DNA of 64,000 bases from Aulosira sp. FACHB-615 (lineage in GTDB: Bacteria > Cyanobacteriota > Cyanobacteriia > Cyanobacteriales > Nostocaceae): positions 186,001 through 250,000 of the forward strand of contig NZ_JACJSE010000005.1 in NCBI RefSeq assembly GCF_014698045.1, read 5' to 3'. A program made the position numbers and the translations under genes. The notes below the pieces were generated by a model, which searched no databases, was not told the DNA's origin, and was given only the letters and a program-made list of their open reading frames with translations. This document shows positions 51,933-61,441 of the stretch, in pieces; within the stretch, counting starts at the first letter, position 1, and each line of letters starts with the position of its first letter.

Positions 51933-51957
51933 AGCACTCTTGTTATGAGGGCTATTT
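51933..51957. promoter_or_regulatory. weak CIRCE-like inverted repeat upstream of sigA
   Basis: TTAGCACTC (51933-51941), a 7-nt spacer, then GAGGGCTAT (51949-51957). The left arm matches CIRCE exactly and the right arm matches at 7 of 9 positions, but the spacer is 7 rather than 9. It lies 58 bp upstream of the sigA start codon. HrcA, the CIRCE repressor, is encoded at 59281. Confidence 0.3.
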
Positions 51958-53346
51958 AACAACCGAAAAATCGGGTTTTAGGCTGTTTTCCCTGAAAACT
52001 TTTCGGTGGTTTTACTCCATTTTGGAGGAGTTATTTATTGAAGTGTGAAAAGTCGCGTTGACTGCTGACTTACTCACTTTATTAATAGTCGCGTGTTGCT
52101 GTCGCACACAACTTTTAACTTGTTTGTTTAAAACAGGACTTGTCTTTGTGTTGCTCAAAAATTCACCACTTCATATAAACAATTATGATTGCTGGCATAT
52201 TTTCTTACAAAGACTGTTCCGATTGTAGCCTGTTTCACAAAAATTGCACTCTTTTTGTGTGTTAATCATGAAGTCATTAAGTAAGTTAAAGCCACTATTA
52301 TCAAAAAGATATAAGAAAGGCTAGGTATTCCCTTAAATTTTCTTTAAACCTTTTTGGAATTACAGTGGACTCATCTTTACATTCAAAGGAAATTACTCTC
52401 ACCCTCACACAATTTTAGGTATTAACTACAACATTAATTACCGAGAAACAGTGTGTTTTATATTAACTTAGGCAAGAAGTCTTGAGAGGCATATTTTTAC
52501 ATTTCCTTTATAAATGACTCATCCCAAACAGTTATGCAGTCATGCTATATAAAGCAGTCATAAAGATGCTGCTAATATCAAGACACTAAACTTTGGTTGA
52601 TGCCAGTTACCTTAACTGAGGAGTTGAGAGTAAGGCAGAATCTGCCAGATGGCGTTCAATAAAGTTTTAACTGAGTTGGTCTTATTCACACATTAGCGCA
52701 CAGATGAGATTTCAACCCTATGAATCTTGACAAACTGCTCCTATTGTATACAAGGATATTTTAATCAATTTATAAAGAATTTGACAGTTGCTAATTTAGA
52801 TATTTATCTGTTCACGGCAAAAGTTTATTGGATACAGACAAATTAGCTATGTTAGCAAGACAACATCAAGATGTTTGCATGTACTATATTCCACAAATTT
52901 TTGCCGCTAGTAACTGGTAAGTTGGACATAGGTGAAGTTAGCGCCTTGGTGGAGAATCTAGTTAGTTAATTTTGCTCACGTACGCATATGTTAAATATAC
53001 TACTGGTTTATGAAGAAAATGATGACTTTGTGTAATCTTCAACATCCTTAAACACTTAACCAATTTTGTTGGTATACAAGATGAAGCTTCGCACCTTAAG
53101 GATAACAAATGCTTTTCCGGCTAGAAGGAAATTTGACTACACAAATTCTTGATTAGGGATTTTGAATTTTGGCTAAATGCCAATGAAGTTGGGATTTAGG
53201 TATTCACCCCACTTGACCACTAACTTGACAAAAAAAAGTTTTTATGCACTTTTATGACAAAAAGAAAACTAATAACCTTATTAATTAATAATTATGTATT
53301 TTATCAAACAACTTTTAGAACCAGGAAATAATACTTATCACAAATT

Positions 53347-53407
53347 TACGTAGGGATAGAGGCTAGAGGCTAGAGGTTAGGGGCTAGGGGTTAGAGGCTA
53401 GAGGTTA
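53347..53407. repeat. 7-bp tandem repeat (GAGGCTA/GGGGCTA)
   Basis: About eight heptamers of the form agaggct, aggggct or aggggtt in tandem. The same type occurs at 7021-7045 (complement) and 63843-63870. Confidence 0.88.
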
Positions 53408-53522
53408 AAACTCTCTAATGGCCTGCTTTTGGTCGTCGGGTCGAGGTGCTACCTCCGGTTCTGTCTTAATGATAAGTCTTTCCGCGACACGATATAATCC
53501 AATAAAGTTCAGTTAAGAGAAT

Positions 53523-53637
53523 AGTAGGTTGGGTGTAGCGATAGCGTAACCCAACAAAGTATGCGTGAATGTTGGGTTCCGTTCCTCCACTCAACCTACA
53601 CCAGTCTAAGTTGTTGCCTTAACTGAACTGTATTGGG
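53523..53637. repeat. inverted repeat with TAGGTTGGGT arms
   Basis: gtaggttgggtgtagcg (53525) pairs with the later ctcaacctac (53592 area); an inner aacccaaca pairs with tgttgggtt. An outer pair also exists: acaatataatccaataaag-like words against aactgaactgtattgg (53480-53512 and 53620-53635). The element is a dispersed palindromic repeat near the gyrB 3' end. Confidence 0.65.
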
Positions 53638-53738
53638 ATATCGTCAGCCAGAATCTGATCGGACATAAAAAAAGGTAATGAGCGATCGCCCATTACCTAC
53701 CATTACTGCACATCAGGATAATTGATATTAGCTTGATA

Positions 53739-55676
53739 TTATATATCAAGTTCTGCTAAATTGAGTTTAGAACCGTAAGTTTCGATAAACTCGCGTCGAG
53801 GTGCCACGCGATCGCCCATTAAAATGGTAAAAATGCGATCGGCTTCGGCAGCGTCTTCAATTTCAACTTGCTTGAGGGTGCGGGTTTCTGGGTTCATTGT
53901 CGTTGTCCAGAGTTGTTCGGGCATCATTTCACCCAAACCTTTGAAGCGTTGAATGGTATAGTTCGCATTAGCCGGGAACTTGGCAATTGCTTGTTGTAGT
54001 TCTCGTTCGCTATAGCAATACTCGTGATTTTTGCCGCGTTCTACTTTATATAAAGGAGGACAAGCGATATATATGAAACCTTGCTCAATTAGCGATCGCT
54101 GATATCTGTAGAAGAATGTTAACAGCAACGTGCGGATGTGCGCCCCGTCTACGTCCGCGTCGGTCATGATAATAATGCGGTGGTAGCGCAGCTGGGTAGA
54201 GTCAAATTCTTCACCTTTTACGCCTAAACCCAAGGCTGTGATTAACGCCTGAATTTCGTTGTTTTTATAGATTTTAGAATCGTCAGTTTTTTCGATGTTC
54301 AGGATTTTACCACGCAGGGGGAGGATAGCTTGAGTGCGGCGATCGCGTCCTTGTTTGGCGCTACCACCCGCAGAATCACCTTCCACAATATAAATTTCAG
54401 ATTCGCTAGGATCGCGGGAGCTACAATCTGCTAATTTACCAGGTAATGGCGAGGATTCCAGTACAGATTTACGCCGTACTAACTCCCGTGCGTGGCGTGC
54501 GGCTTCTGCGGCTTTAAAAGCTTGGATGGCTTTATCTAAGATAGAGTCTGCTATCCCCGGATGAAATTCGAGGTATTCCGTGAGAACTTCGCCTACCAAA
54601 GAATCAACAATCCCGCGCACTTCAGTGTTACCAAGTTTGGTTTTGGTTTGTCCTTCAAATTCAGGATCAGGGACTTTGACAGAAATGACTGCGGTTAAAC
54701 CTTCACGGACGTGTTCACCACTGAGGTTGGGTTCATTTTCTTTGATTTTATTTCGTTTACGGGCGATCGCATTTAAGGTTCTCGTTAAAACTGCCTTTAA
54801 ACCTTCTAAATGCGTCCCGCCATCAACGGTGCGGATATTATTAGCAAAACCTAGAACGTTGTCTGTGTAAGCATCAGTACACCACTGCAACGCCACTTCG
54901 ATTTGAACGTTACTGCGTTCTCCCTGGACATAAATAATTTCTTCATGGAGTGGCTGCTTCTCCCGGTTCAGGTAAGCGATATATTCTTTAATCCCACCCT
55001 TGTATTCATAAGTTTCGACCTTGGGTGTATCGCTTTTGAGAATTTCTAAACGATTGTCTGTGAAAGTAATCTTCACCCCAGCATTCAGATAAGCCAACTC
55101 TCGCAGACGGCCTGCTAGGGTGATGTAATCAAACTCAATACCAGTAGTAAAAATTTGAATATCGGGTTTGAAAGTTACAGAAGTCCCAGTTCGCGCTTCT
55201 TTATATGGCTTCGCTACCAATTCAGTCACTGGTACACCCCGTTCATAGCGTTGGGTGTGAACCTTTTTATCGCGCCAGACTGTAACTTCTACAACTTCAG
55301 ACAAGGCATTTACTACAGAAATCCCAACCCCGTGCAATCCTCCAGAAACTTTGTAGCCGCCACCGCCAAACTTACCGCCAGCGTGCAGCACTGTCATTAC
55401 GGTTTCCAAAGCCGATTTCCCAGTCCGCGAATGAGTATCAGTAGGAATACCCCGACCGTCATCTGTTACAGTCAAAGAACCATCCGCATTAATCTCTATC
55501 TCTATATGCGTGCAGTATCCTGCTAATGCTTCATCAACAGAGTTATCTACCACCTCATAAACTAAATGGTGGAGTCCTCGCGGCCCGGTAGAACCAATGT
55601 ACATCCCCGGTCGTTTGCGGACGGCTTCCAGACCTTCCAGAACTTGAATCTGATCGGCACTGTAACTGCTCGTCAT
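53739..55676 (-). CDS. gyrB: DNA gyrase subunit B
   Basis: A 645-residue ATPase subunit of gyrase, the typical cyanobacterial length. The GHKL ATP site is visible in YEVVDNSVDEALAGYC, VTDDGRGIPTD and GGLHGVGISVVNAL. The TOPRIM part has EIYIVEGDSAGGSAKQGRDR with the metal glutamate and IIMTDADVDGAHIRTLL with the DxD pair, and the C-terminal QRFKGLGEMMPEQLW is intact. ATG 55676 has a perfect AGGAGA site seven bases upstream and gives the usual MTSSYSADQIQVLEGLEAV start. No intein is present. It provides the ATP-driven partner for a GyrA. Confidence 0.97.
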   Translation of the reverse strand: MTSSYSADQIQVLEGLEAVRKRPGMYIGSTGPRGLHHLVYEVVDNSVDEALAGYCTHIEIEINADGSLTVTDDGRGIPTDTHSRTGKSALETVMTVLHAGGKFGGGGYKVSGGLHGVGISVVNALSEVVEVTVWRDKKVHTQRYERGVPVTELVAKPYKEARTGTSVTFKPDIQIFTTGIEFDYITLAGRLRELAYLNAGVKITFTDNRLEILKSDTPKVETYEYKGGIKEYIAYLNREKQPLHEEIIYVQGERSNVQIEVALQWCTDAYTDNVLGFANNIRTVDGGTHLEGLKAVLTRTLNAIARKRNKIKENEPNLSGEHVREGLTAVISVKVPDPEFEGQTKTKLGNTEVRGIVDSLVGEVLTEYLEFHPGIADSILDKAIQAFKAAEAARHARELVRRKSVLESSPLPGKLADCSSRDPSESEIYIVEGDSAGGSAKQGRDRRTQAILPLRGKILNIEKTDDSKIYKNNEIQALITALGLGVKGEEFDSTQLRYHRIIIMTDADVDGAHIRTLLLTFFYRYQRSLIEQGFIYIACPPLYKVERGKNHEYCYSERELQQAIAKFPANANYTIQRFKGLGEMMPEQLWTTTMNPETRTLKQVEIEDAAEADRIFTILMGDRVAPRREFIETYGSKLNLAELDI

Positions 55677-56032
55677 GAAAATTCTCCTGATGCGTGGGGT
55701 TGAAATCGCCAAAAGGCTGAAAAAGTAAAAACACACCAAAATTTTAACACAAAAGCCTTAGTGACGACTGTAGGGCATTTTTGTGAGAAGTTTATCTAGG
55801 GGATGTATCCCCATAAGTTTTCCCGATAGATAATCTAATTTTTTCCGAAATCACTTCTTTCAGCACTTATGGACACAGAGCATTTTTAAAGATGACTTTA
55901 TAAAACCTCAATAAAAATACTTCTTTGAGAGGTTAACATGGTTCTCAACTATTGAGAATATAGTACAAATATACCATTGTTGGGGAGCAACAAACTATTG
56001 ACTATTGACCAATGACAATTGACCATTAATCA
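55677..56032. other. 356-bp divergent spacer gyrB/miaA
   Basis: Contains both promoters. At the right end a repeat of the words attgactattgaccaatgac (55998-56030) directly precedes the miaA start. No gene seen. Confidence 0.5.
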
Positions 56033-56926
56033 ATGACTAAATTAATTGTGATTTGTGGTGCGACTGCCACAGGTAAATCTGGTTTAGGTTTAACTTTAGC
56101 GCAAAGATTGGGTTCTGTGATTCTCAGTGCAGACTCCCGTCAGGTTTACCGAGAGTTTAACATTGGCACAGCTAAACCAACGTTAGCAGAACAAAAATTA
56201 GTGCCACATTATTTAATAGATATCTGCGAACCAACAGAAACAATGACGGTAGCAGATTATCAAGAACAAGCACAGGCTTTGATTGCGTCTTTTAGTGTTG
56301 AGCCAATTTTATTGGTGGGTGGGACTGGTTTATATATTCGTTCCATTGTGCAGGGGATGAAAATTCCCAGAGTCGCGCCTGATTATGAATTGCGATCGCA
56401 GTTAGAATCTCTCGGTCAAAATCAACTTTATAGTATGTTGCAACAAGTTGATCCCATCGCCGCACAAAAAATTCATCCCAATGATCCCGTTCGGACTTTA
56501 CGCGCATTAGAAGTATTTTACATAACAGGAAATCCCATATCTCAACAACAAGGTGAAAACCCGCCAGATTACCCGATTTTGCAGATTGGTTTAGATTGTG
56601 ATGTGGAAAGATTAGACACACGCATTCACAAGCGGACTGAACAAATGATTGCCGATGGTTTAGTGGCTGAAGTGGAATATTTATGTCAAAAATATGGTGC
56701 TGATTTATCATTGTTAAACACTTTGGGATATCAAGAAATCAAGCAATATTTATCGGGTGAGATTACTTTAAATACAGCACAAGAATTAACAGTTTTGCAT
56801 ACAAGACAATTTGCCAAACGCCAGCGTACTTGGTTTAGAGCATATCCGCAAATTAAGTGGTTTAATGCAGATGATGTTGATTTGATAGAGAAAGTTTGGC
56901 TGCATGTGAATGAGTTTGTGAATTAA
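56033..56926 (+). CDS. miaA: tRNA dimethylallyltransferase
   Basis: A 297-residue enzyme that adds an isopentenyl group to A37 of tRNAs reading UNN codons. The P-loop is ICGATATGKSGLG. SADSRQVYREFNIGTAKP and IDICEPTETMTVADYQEQA follow, then GGTGLYIRSI, and the C-terminal TRQFAKRQRTWFR helix. Normal length. The start ATG lies in a tandem ATGACCA-type repeat without a clear ribosome-binding site. Confidence 0.95.
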   Translation: MTKLIVICGATATGKSGLGLTLAQRLGSVILSADSRQVYREFNIGTAKPTLAEQKLVPHYLIDICEPTETMTVADYQEQAQALIASFSVEPILLVGGTGLYIRSIVQGMKIPRVAPDYELRSQLESLGQNQLYSMLQQVDPIAAQKIHPNDPVRTLRALEVFYITGNPISQQQGENPPDYPILQIGLDCDVERLDTRIHKRTEQMIADGLVAEVEYLCQKYGADLSLLNTLGYQEIKQYLSGEITLNTAQELTVLHTRQFAKRQRTWFRAYPQIKWFNADDVDLIEKVWLHVNEFVN

Positions 56927-56990
56927 AAAGCTTATACCAGTAAATTGCCTACAACTGCTACACTATAAAGTAATAAACAGATAACAACAG

Positions 56991-57626
56991 ATGGTTTCTG
57001 GCGTTGGTATTACTGACACTATTAAAAGCTTGAGTGATTTACAAACTCGTTGTAATTTAACTCAAGCTGATAGCGATCGCTTTTTCTTGGAATGGTTTGA
57101 AGAATTAACCGAACTCAATCCCCAAGAACAGGCGGGTATTACTCGGATTAAGCAACGCTACGATTATCACCGGGTTGATGGGTTACTTTTAGAAGGTACG
57201 ATTAATCTTTTAGTAGTTTCACCTTTACTAGAACTTGCAGGATTTCTCGATCCTCCATACCGAATTCGTTCACCTTATGGAGTCGCATTAGAACTTGAAG
57301 ATCCTGAAGAAACAATTCGCGGCTTTATTGATACCCTAACTGTACAAGATAGGCTTTGGATTTTGGTTGTGGAGTCGAAACGAACTAGCATTCCTGTACC
57401 CGCAGCATTACCACAGTTATTAGCTTATATGCTGACTAACTCTGAAAGCAATAAACCTGTGTTTGGAATGGCGACAAACGGTGATGAGTTTGTATTTCTT
57501 AAGCTCACTTTCAATGAAAATCCCCAGTATGATGTATCACGAACATTTTCTTTATTTCCTAGAAGACATGAGTTAGCTGAAGTTTTGCAGATTATGAAGC
57601 GATTGGGACAAGTAGTGCTGAGTTGA
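56991..57626 (+). CDS. HsdR N-terminal-like (type I restriction endonuclease R) domain protein
   Basis: A 211-residue protein resembling the PD-(D/E)XK nuclease domain found at the N-terminus of type I restriction R subunits. The metal site is FIDTLTVQDRLWILVVESKR (D then E-x-K), preceded by NLLVVSPLLELAGFLDPPY and followed by the QxxxY-like LPQLLAYMLTN and GMATNGDEFVFLKL. It has no helicase domain, and no HsdM or HsdS gene lies nearby, so it is an orphan. It follows miaA by 64 bp in the same direction and may be co-transcribed. Confidence 0.8.
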   Translation: MVSGVGITDTIKSLSDLQTRCNLTQADSDRFFLEWFEELTELNPQEQAGITRIKQRYDYHRVDGLLLEGTINLLVVSPLLELAGFLDPPYRIRSPYGVALELEDPEETIRGFIDTLTVQDRLWILVVESKRTSIPVPAALPQLLAYMLTNSESNKPVFGMATNGDEFVFLKLTFNENPQYDVSRTFSLFPRRHELAEVLQIMKRLGQVVLS

Positions 57627-57629
57627 ATG

Positions 57630-58307
57630 TTAATTAACAGTCAATTTTTGCTTAGATATACCTGTTGTCTCAGCTTCCGGTAAAGCTGGACGGACACACA
57701 AATAAATTAACGGGCCAAATAACGGAACCAAACTGATTAACCAAAATATTTGATGATTTTTCCAACCCCGACGCGCCATATCATCTCCTAGCAACACCGG
57801 GAATAATAAACTCAGCAAGCAAAAATCTAAACTCATCACATGGATAAAGCGGTTAGTTTGCCACTGTTGGATAAAATCTTGCCAGTCTCCACCTTGCACA
57901 CCATAAGCAACTAATATGCCTGCAATTACGGTGAGTATAATCCCAGTCAGGCGAGCATCTACCAGCTTGATGAAAATATTTTTTTTGCCAACAAATTCTT
58001 GATTTGGCTCTCGGAGAAATAAATAAGGTAACAAAGCAAAAGCACCTACACCAAAAGATGCAGTCGCAAATGGCCAAGCTGGGATTTTTTGATTTCTACC
58101 ATCAATAAATGCTAATGCACTGTAGGCAAGAGGCCAAATCCCCATCAGATTAAACAAGGAAATCACTAGAGGGTTGATTCCTTGCCATTGACCAAGAGAA
58201 AGTTTCTTGATTAACTCGAATGTATCAGGTTGATCAGGGGGTGCTAGGAAAAAAGCATAAACCACAAATCCCACCCACAGGGAAAACAGAGATACTTTCC
58301 TCAACAT
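57630..58307 (-). CDS. conserved multi-span membrane protein
   Basis: A 225-residue protein with about six hydrophobic segments, beginning KVSLFSLWVGFVVYAFFLAP and including NPLVISLFNLMGIWPLAYSA, ASFGVGAFALLPYLFL and SLDFCLLSLLFPVLLGDDMA. The C-terminal half (RRGWKNHQIFWLISLVPLFG) resembles cyanobacterial/plant proteins of the DUF2834 type. No function is known. It converges with the nuclease gene at 56991 and is preceded by the TPR membrane protein (21 bp apart, same direction), so the two are probably an operon. Confidence 0.72.
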   Translation of the reverse strand: MLRKVSLFSLWVGFVVYAFFLAPPDQPDTFELIKKLSLGQWQGINPLVISLFNLMGIWPLAYSALAFIDGRNQKIPAWPFATASFGVGAFALLPYLFLREPNQEFVGKKNIFIKLVDARLTGIILTVIAGILVAYGVQGGDWQDFIQQWQTNRFIHVMSLDFCLLSLLFPVLLGDDMARRGWKNHQIFWLISLVPLFGPLIYLCVRPALPEAETTGISKQKLTVN

Positions 58308-58328
58308 AAACTTAAAAATAAATTTATT

Positions 58329-59066
58329 TTAACGTTTTATGGTTCTTAAGAGTTTTGCTGCTTTATTGACCAGCCGTTTACGCTTGTAATGGAAGTAGGA
58401 AGACTCTTGAATTTTAACAATAATTGTTTCCAGATAATTACATGCAGTCTGGACATCTCCCTGGTGAGAGAGAATTTCCGCCAAGATGATATAGGCTTGT
58501 GGATGATTCCAATTTTGAATGTGGTTTTCTAGATGCTGTTTAGCGGCTTCAAATTCTTGTAAAGCAAACAATGTTTCGCCATACATTAAAGAAGCATCAC
58601 CATATTTATAATCTGGGTCTATTTTTAATAGAGTGTGTAAATAAGACTTGGCAGAGGTGAATTTTTTATTTTTAATATCAATAAATGCTTCATGCCAAAG
58701 GGTTTGGAGATTGTCATCTTCGTTGTTAAAATCAGGCTGATTTAAGGCTGTGGGTTGATCAAAGCCTTCCACGTCATCTGAGAGATGATGACTGAAATTA
58801 ACATACTGAGCAGCTTTTTTGATACTTTTTACTTTTAGTTTTGCTTTGCGTCGTTTATGAGAGCTTGTCAAGTTGCGCCAATGCTTCTGAACTGGGATAT
58901 GTCCTCGCGGTATCCAACGTTGAAAACAGTAAGCGATCGCCCCAAAAAAGTTGACAATAATTAAAACCCACAGCCATAACCGCTTGTCTGGTTCATTGCG
59001 AATACAGTCATAAAGCATGAATAACCAAAATCCGGTCATTAACAACAATCCCACAACTTTGATCAT
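58329..59066 (-). CDS. PLDc_N-like membrane anchor with TPR domain
   Basis: A 245-residue protein. The N-terminus has two membrane helices (VVGLLLMTGFWLFMLYDCI; LWLWVLIIVNFFGAIAYCF) with the pattern of the PLDc_N (phospholipase D nuclease N-terminal) domain. A basic linker (RKAKLKVKSIKKA) and TPR-like repeats follow (about 125-235: LWHEAFIDIKNKKFTSAKS, SLMYGETLFALQEFEAAKQ). PLDc_N is a membrane module and no nuclease is fused. It forms a likely operon with the downstream membrane protein. Confidence 0.78.
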   Translation of the reverse strand: MIKVVGLLLMTGFWLFMLYDCIRNEPDKRLWLWVLIIVNFFGAIAYCFQRWIPRGHIPVQKHWRNLTSSHKRRKAKLKVKSIKKAAQYVNFSHHLSDDVEGFDQPTALNQPDFNNEDDNLQTLWHEAFIDIKNKKFTSAKSYLHTLLKIDPDYKYGDASLMYGETLFALQEFEAAKQHLENHIQNWNHPQAYIILAEILSHQGDVQTACNYLETIIVKIQESSYFHYKRKRLVNKAAKLLRTIKR

Positions 59067-59280
59067 TAACTGAATTCCCTAGCCTATCTGCAAGTTTGAT
59101 TTTTCCTCACAAAATGCGTTTCACTCGTTTGGCAACATTTCTAGTTTCCGAGATGATACCCTAGTATTTCTGTAAAGTAGAAACGTATGAGGTAGGAAAT
59201 TCCATTAAAACCTAGATTCAGTCAAATCATCAAGGGTTAGTAAAGATACAAACCTAGTCCGTGGGATTGCGAGAAAGCGT

Positions 59281-60378
59281 TTAACTGAAAGCTTCAGACA
59301 GGTAATCGGCGGCGGCGGCTACTACTGCGATCGCACTTTCGTAATCTAGGCGCGTCGGCCCTAAAACCCCGACACTACCAATCGGTACAGAACCTCGACG
59401 GTAGGTAGAAGAAATTAAGCTGCAAGTACGTATCGGCTCTAAGGGATTTTCTGCACCAATTCGTACTGTCACCCTAGATTTACTTGCATCTTCTGTCTCT
59501 GGTTCATCAAAGATTAATTGGCATAATTTGTCTTGTTCTTCTTCTAGCAATTGCATAATTGTTTTGACTTGCTGCAATTGAGAAAATTCTGGCTGACGCA
59601 ATACTTCTGTGACACCACGCACCATAATTTGTGTTGGGGTTGGTGCTTGAGTGCGACGGCTTAATTCCGCAACTGAACTTTTCAAGAATTCGCCATACAG
59701 TTGAAATTCTTGGTCTAATTCACTCCAATTTAAGTTAGCTATTTCTAATAAACTCCGCCCCCGCAAATGGTTATTTAAGAAGTTAGAAACTATCTGCAAC
59801 TCCCGATCAATTACTTCAGCATCAAGTTGCAAATTTTCTTTTTCTGGTGGCAAATCCATCACTTTAGAATGGGTTTCATAGCCATCTGTGACTAAAATTA
59901 GCATGATTCTACCAGCTTCAATTTGCAACAGTTGTAAATGTCGCACTAAGGCTGTTGAAGTTTGGGGCATAGTAATCAAGCTAATACAACCACTTAATGT
60001 CGCTAAAATCTGTGCGGCTCCATGAATCAGGGCTTCCAAACTCCAATCTTCCCAATGCAGGCGTTGTTGGAGTGAAAGTTCTACTTCCTTGGCTAAGGTT
60101 TCTGTTCGTGTAGCGTCTCGCAAAGAAGGTGTAATTAACTGGTCAACATAAATGCGATAACCGGAGTCAGAAGGTATTCTTCCAGCTGAGGTATGTGGTT
60201 GATAAAGTAGCCCAGATTTTTCTAATGCACCCATCACATTGCGAATTGTGGCCGAGCTAACGCCTAAGTCATACTCTTCCACCAAAACCTTTGATCCAAC
60301 AGGTTCTGCTGTCGCAATGTAGTGACGTATTGTTGCCCAAAGGATGTGCTGTTGTCGATTGGTTAACTGGACTTCCAT
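59281..60378 (-). CDS. hrcA: heat-inducible transcription repressor HrcA
   Basis: A 365-residue repressor of chaperone genes. The N-terminal winged helix reads QLTNRQQHILWATIRHYIAT, then EEYDLGVSSATIRNVMGALE, and the dimerisation/inserted domain and C-terminal GSVGVLGPTRLDYESAIAVV match HrcA. HrcA binds the CIRCE operator (TTAGCACTC-N9-GAGTGCTAA). No complete CIRCE site is found in front of hrcA here; a degenerate one precedes sigA. No grpE-dnaK-dnaJ operon is linked, which is usual in cyanobacteria. Confidence 0.95.
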   Translation of the reverse strand: MEVQLTNRQQHILWATIRHYIATAEPVGSKVLVEEYDLGVSSATIRNVMGALEKSGLLYQPHTSAGRIPSDSGYRIYVDQLITPSLRDATRTETLAKEVELSLQQRLHWEDWSLEALIHGAAQILATLSGCISLITMPQTSTALVRHLQLLQIEAGRIMLILVTDGYETHSKVMDLPPEKENLQLDAEVIDRELQIVSNFLNNHLRGRSLLEIANLNWSELDQEFQLYGEFLKSSVAELSRRTQAPTPTQIMVRGVTEVLRQPEFSQLQQVKTIMQLLEEEQDKLCQLIFDEPETEDASKSRVTVRIGAENPLEPIRTCSLISSTYRRGSVPIGSVGVLGPTRLDYESAIAVVAAAADYLSEAFS

Positions 60379-60826
60379 AAGGTGTGTATTACCGAAAGCA
60401 AATTTAAGAAAAGTTTGAAAAAAATTTTTTGAGCTAATGCAAAAAAAGATTAATATTGGTTAATTAAGATAGCAAAATTTTTATCTATATTATAGTTACT
60501 TGCAGCAACATTAATTGAGTTGCTAACTCTGAACGAATTAATCTTTTCAGCTAAAAAAGCTGTTTGACAATTTAAAGTTTTTTAATTATTAAGTATCTTC
60601 CCACAAATTTTACAAATAAGTTGTATTGGTAGATACTTATTTTTCTCACCATTTAAGTTAGATGTCGTCAGGATAAATGCTGATTGTGATGAGTGGTGGT
60701 TCGGCTGCGCTCACCAACCGGGAGTAGAGGTGTGGTTCGGCTACTTCGGCTGCGCTCAGCACAAGTGCGCTCACCAACCTTGGGTGTAGGGGGAAGAAGC
60801 CAGGACAAATGACCAATGACTATTGA
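60379..60826. other. 448-bp intergenic region with repeats
   Basis: 5' region of hrcA (AT-rich), then two imperfect copies of a GC-rich dispersed unit with ggttcggctgcgctcaccaa (60700-60780). No gene seen. Confidence 0.5.
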
Positions 60827-61186
60827 CTAATATTGTGGGATTTCTGGGTCAACTAGTTGAGAATAAGCGGCGATACCACCTGTAATATTTTTGACATTTG
60901 TAAATCCTTGAGCAATCAACCACTGACACATCTGAGCAGAACGCACACCGTGATGACAAAGGACAAGGGTTTCAGCCTCTGGATTCAACATCGTGAAAAT
61001 TTGTTCATTCCAGTTGGCATATTCACTCAACGGTAAGTTAACAAACCCTGGGAGGCTGGCGATCGCTAATTCTTGGGGTTCACGCACATCTACTAACTGA
61101 ATATTTACAGCATCAGTAGCTAAACGTTCGGCTAATTCTTCAACGGTAATTTGAGTCATGGGTTGCCCAAAGGATTTATCTGTCAT
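60827..61186 (-). CDS. rhodanese-like domain protein
   Basis: A single rhodanese domain of about 120 residues. The active-site cysteine is in TLVLCHHGVRSAQM (C-x-x-G-x-R loop), and the N-terminal VNIQLVDVREPQELAIASLP and the LPLSEYANW segment match the family. It may carry sulfur or act as a persulfide donor; partner unknown. Three in-frame ATGs exist (61213, 61186, 61159). None has a good ribosome-binding site; 61186 is chosen as a compromise. Confidence 0.87.
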   Translation of the reverse strand: MTDKSFGQPMTQITVEELAERLATDAVNIQLVDVREPQELAIASLPGFVNLPLSEYANWNEQIFTMLNPEAETLVLCHHGVRSAQMCQWLIAQGFTNVKNITGGIAAYSQLVDPEIPQY

Positions 61187-61441
61187 GAAGTTTTTGTAAA
61201 CGATCCTATACATTTATGTTGACAGAAAATCTGACCCTTAGCATGAGCAATGATTCTCAGTGATTTTAGGCTTAGTCTCAAGATTGTCTGTTCAGGCGGG
61301 GTGTAGGGGGTTAAGGGTGTTGGGGTATAAGGGAAAATAATGATTCTATTCACCTAAACCCGCATCCCTATCTTTCACATCCTTACACCCTGTTCATTAA
61401 TTCTGCTTAAATGGCTGTGAAAGTCAGTATTTAATAACTTT

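Larger units (their letters stand above)
51876..53738. other. 1.86-kb gene-free region between sigA and gyrB
   Basis: The longest gap of the window. No frame with coding character or known domain was found. Two short peptide-like stretches occur, MPVTLTEELRVRQNLPDGVQ (52600-52662) and a fragment ending MYYIPQIFAASNW (about 52810-52919); both end at stops and look like remnants at best. The left 200 bp form the sigA leader with a CIRCE-like inverted repeat (51933-51957). The right end holds repeats (53347-53407, 53520-53640). Confidence 0.55.

Noticed and set aside
52600..52919. Peptide-like stretches in the sigA-gyrB gap
   Set aside because: Only 20-40 codons each, without ribosome-binding sites or homology that I recognise; mentioned as possible remnants only.
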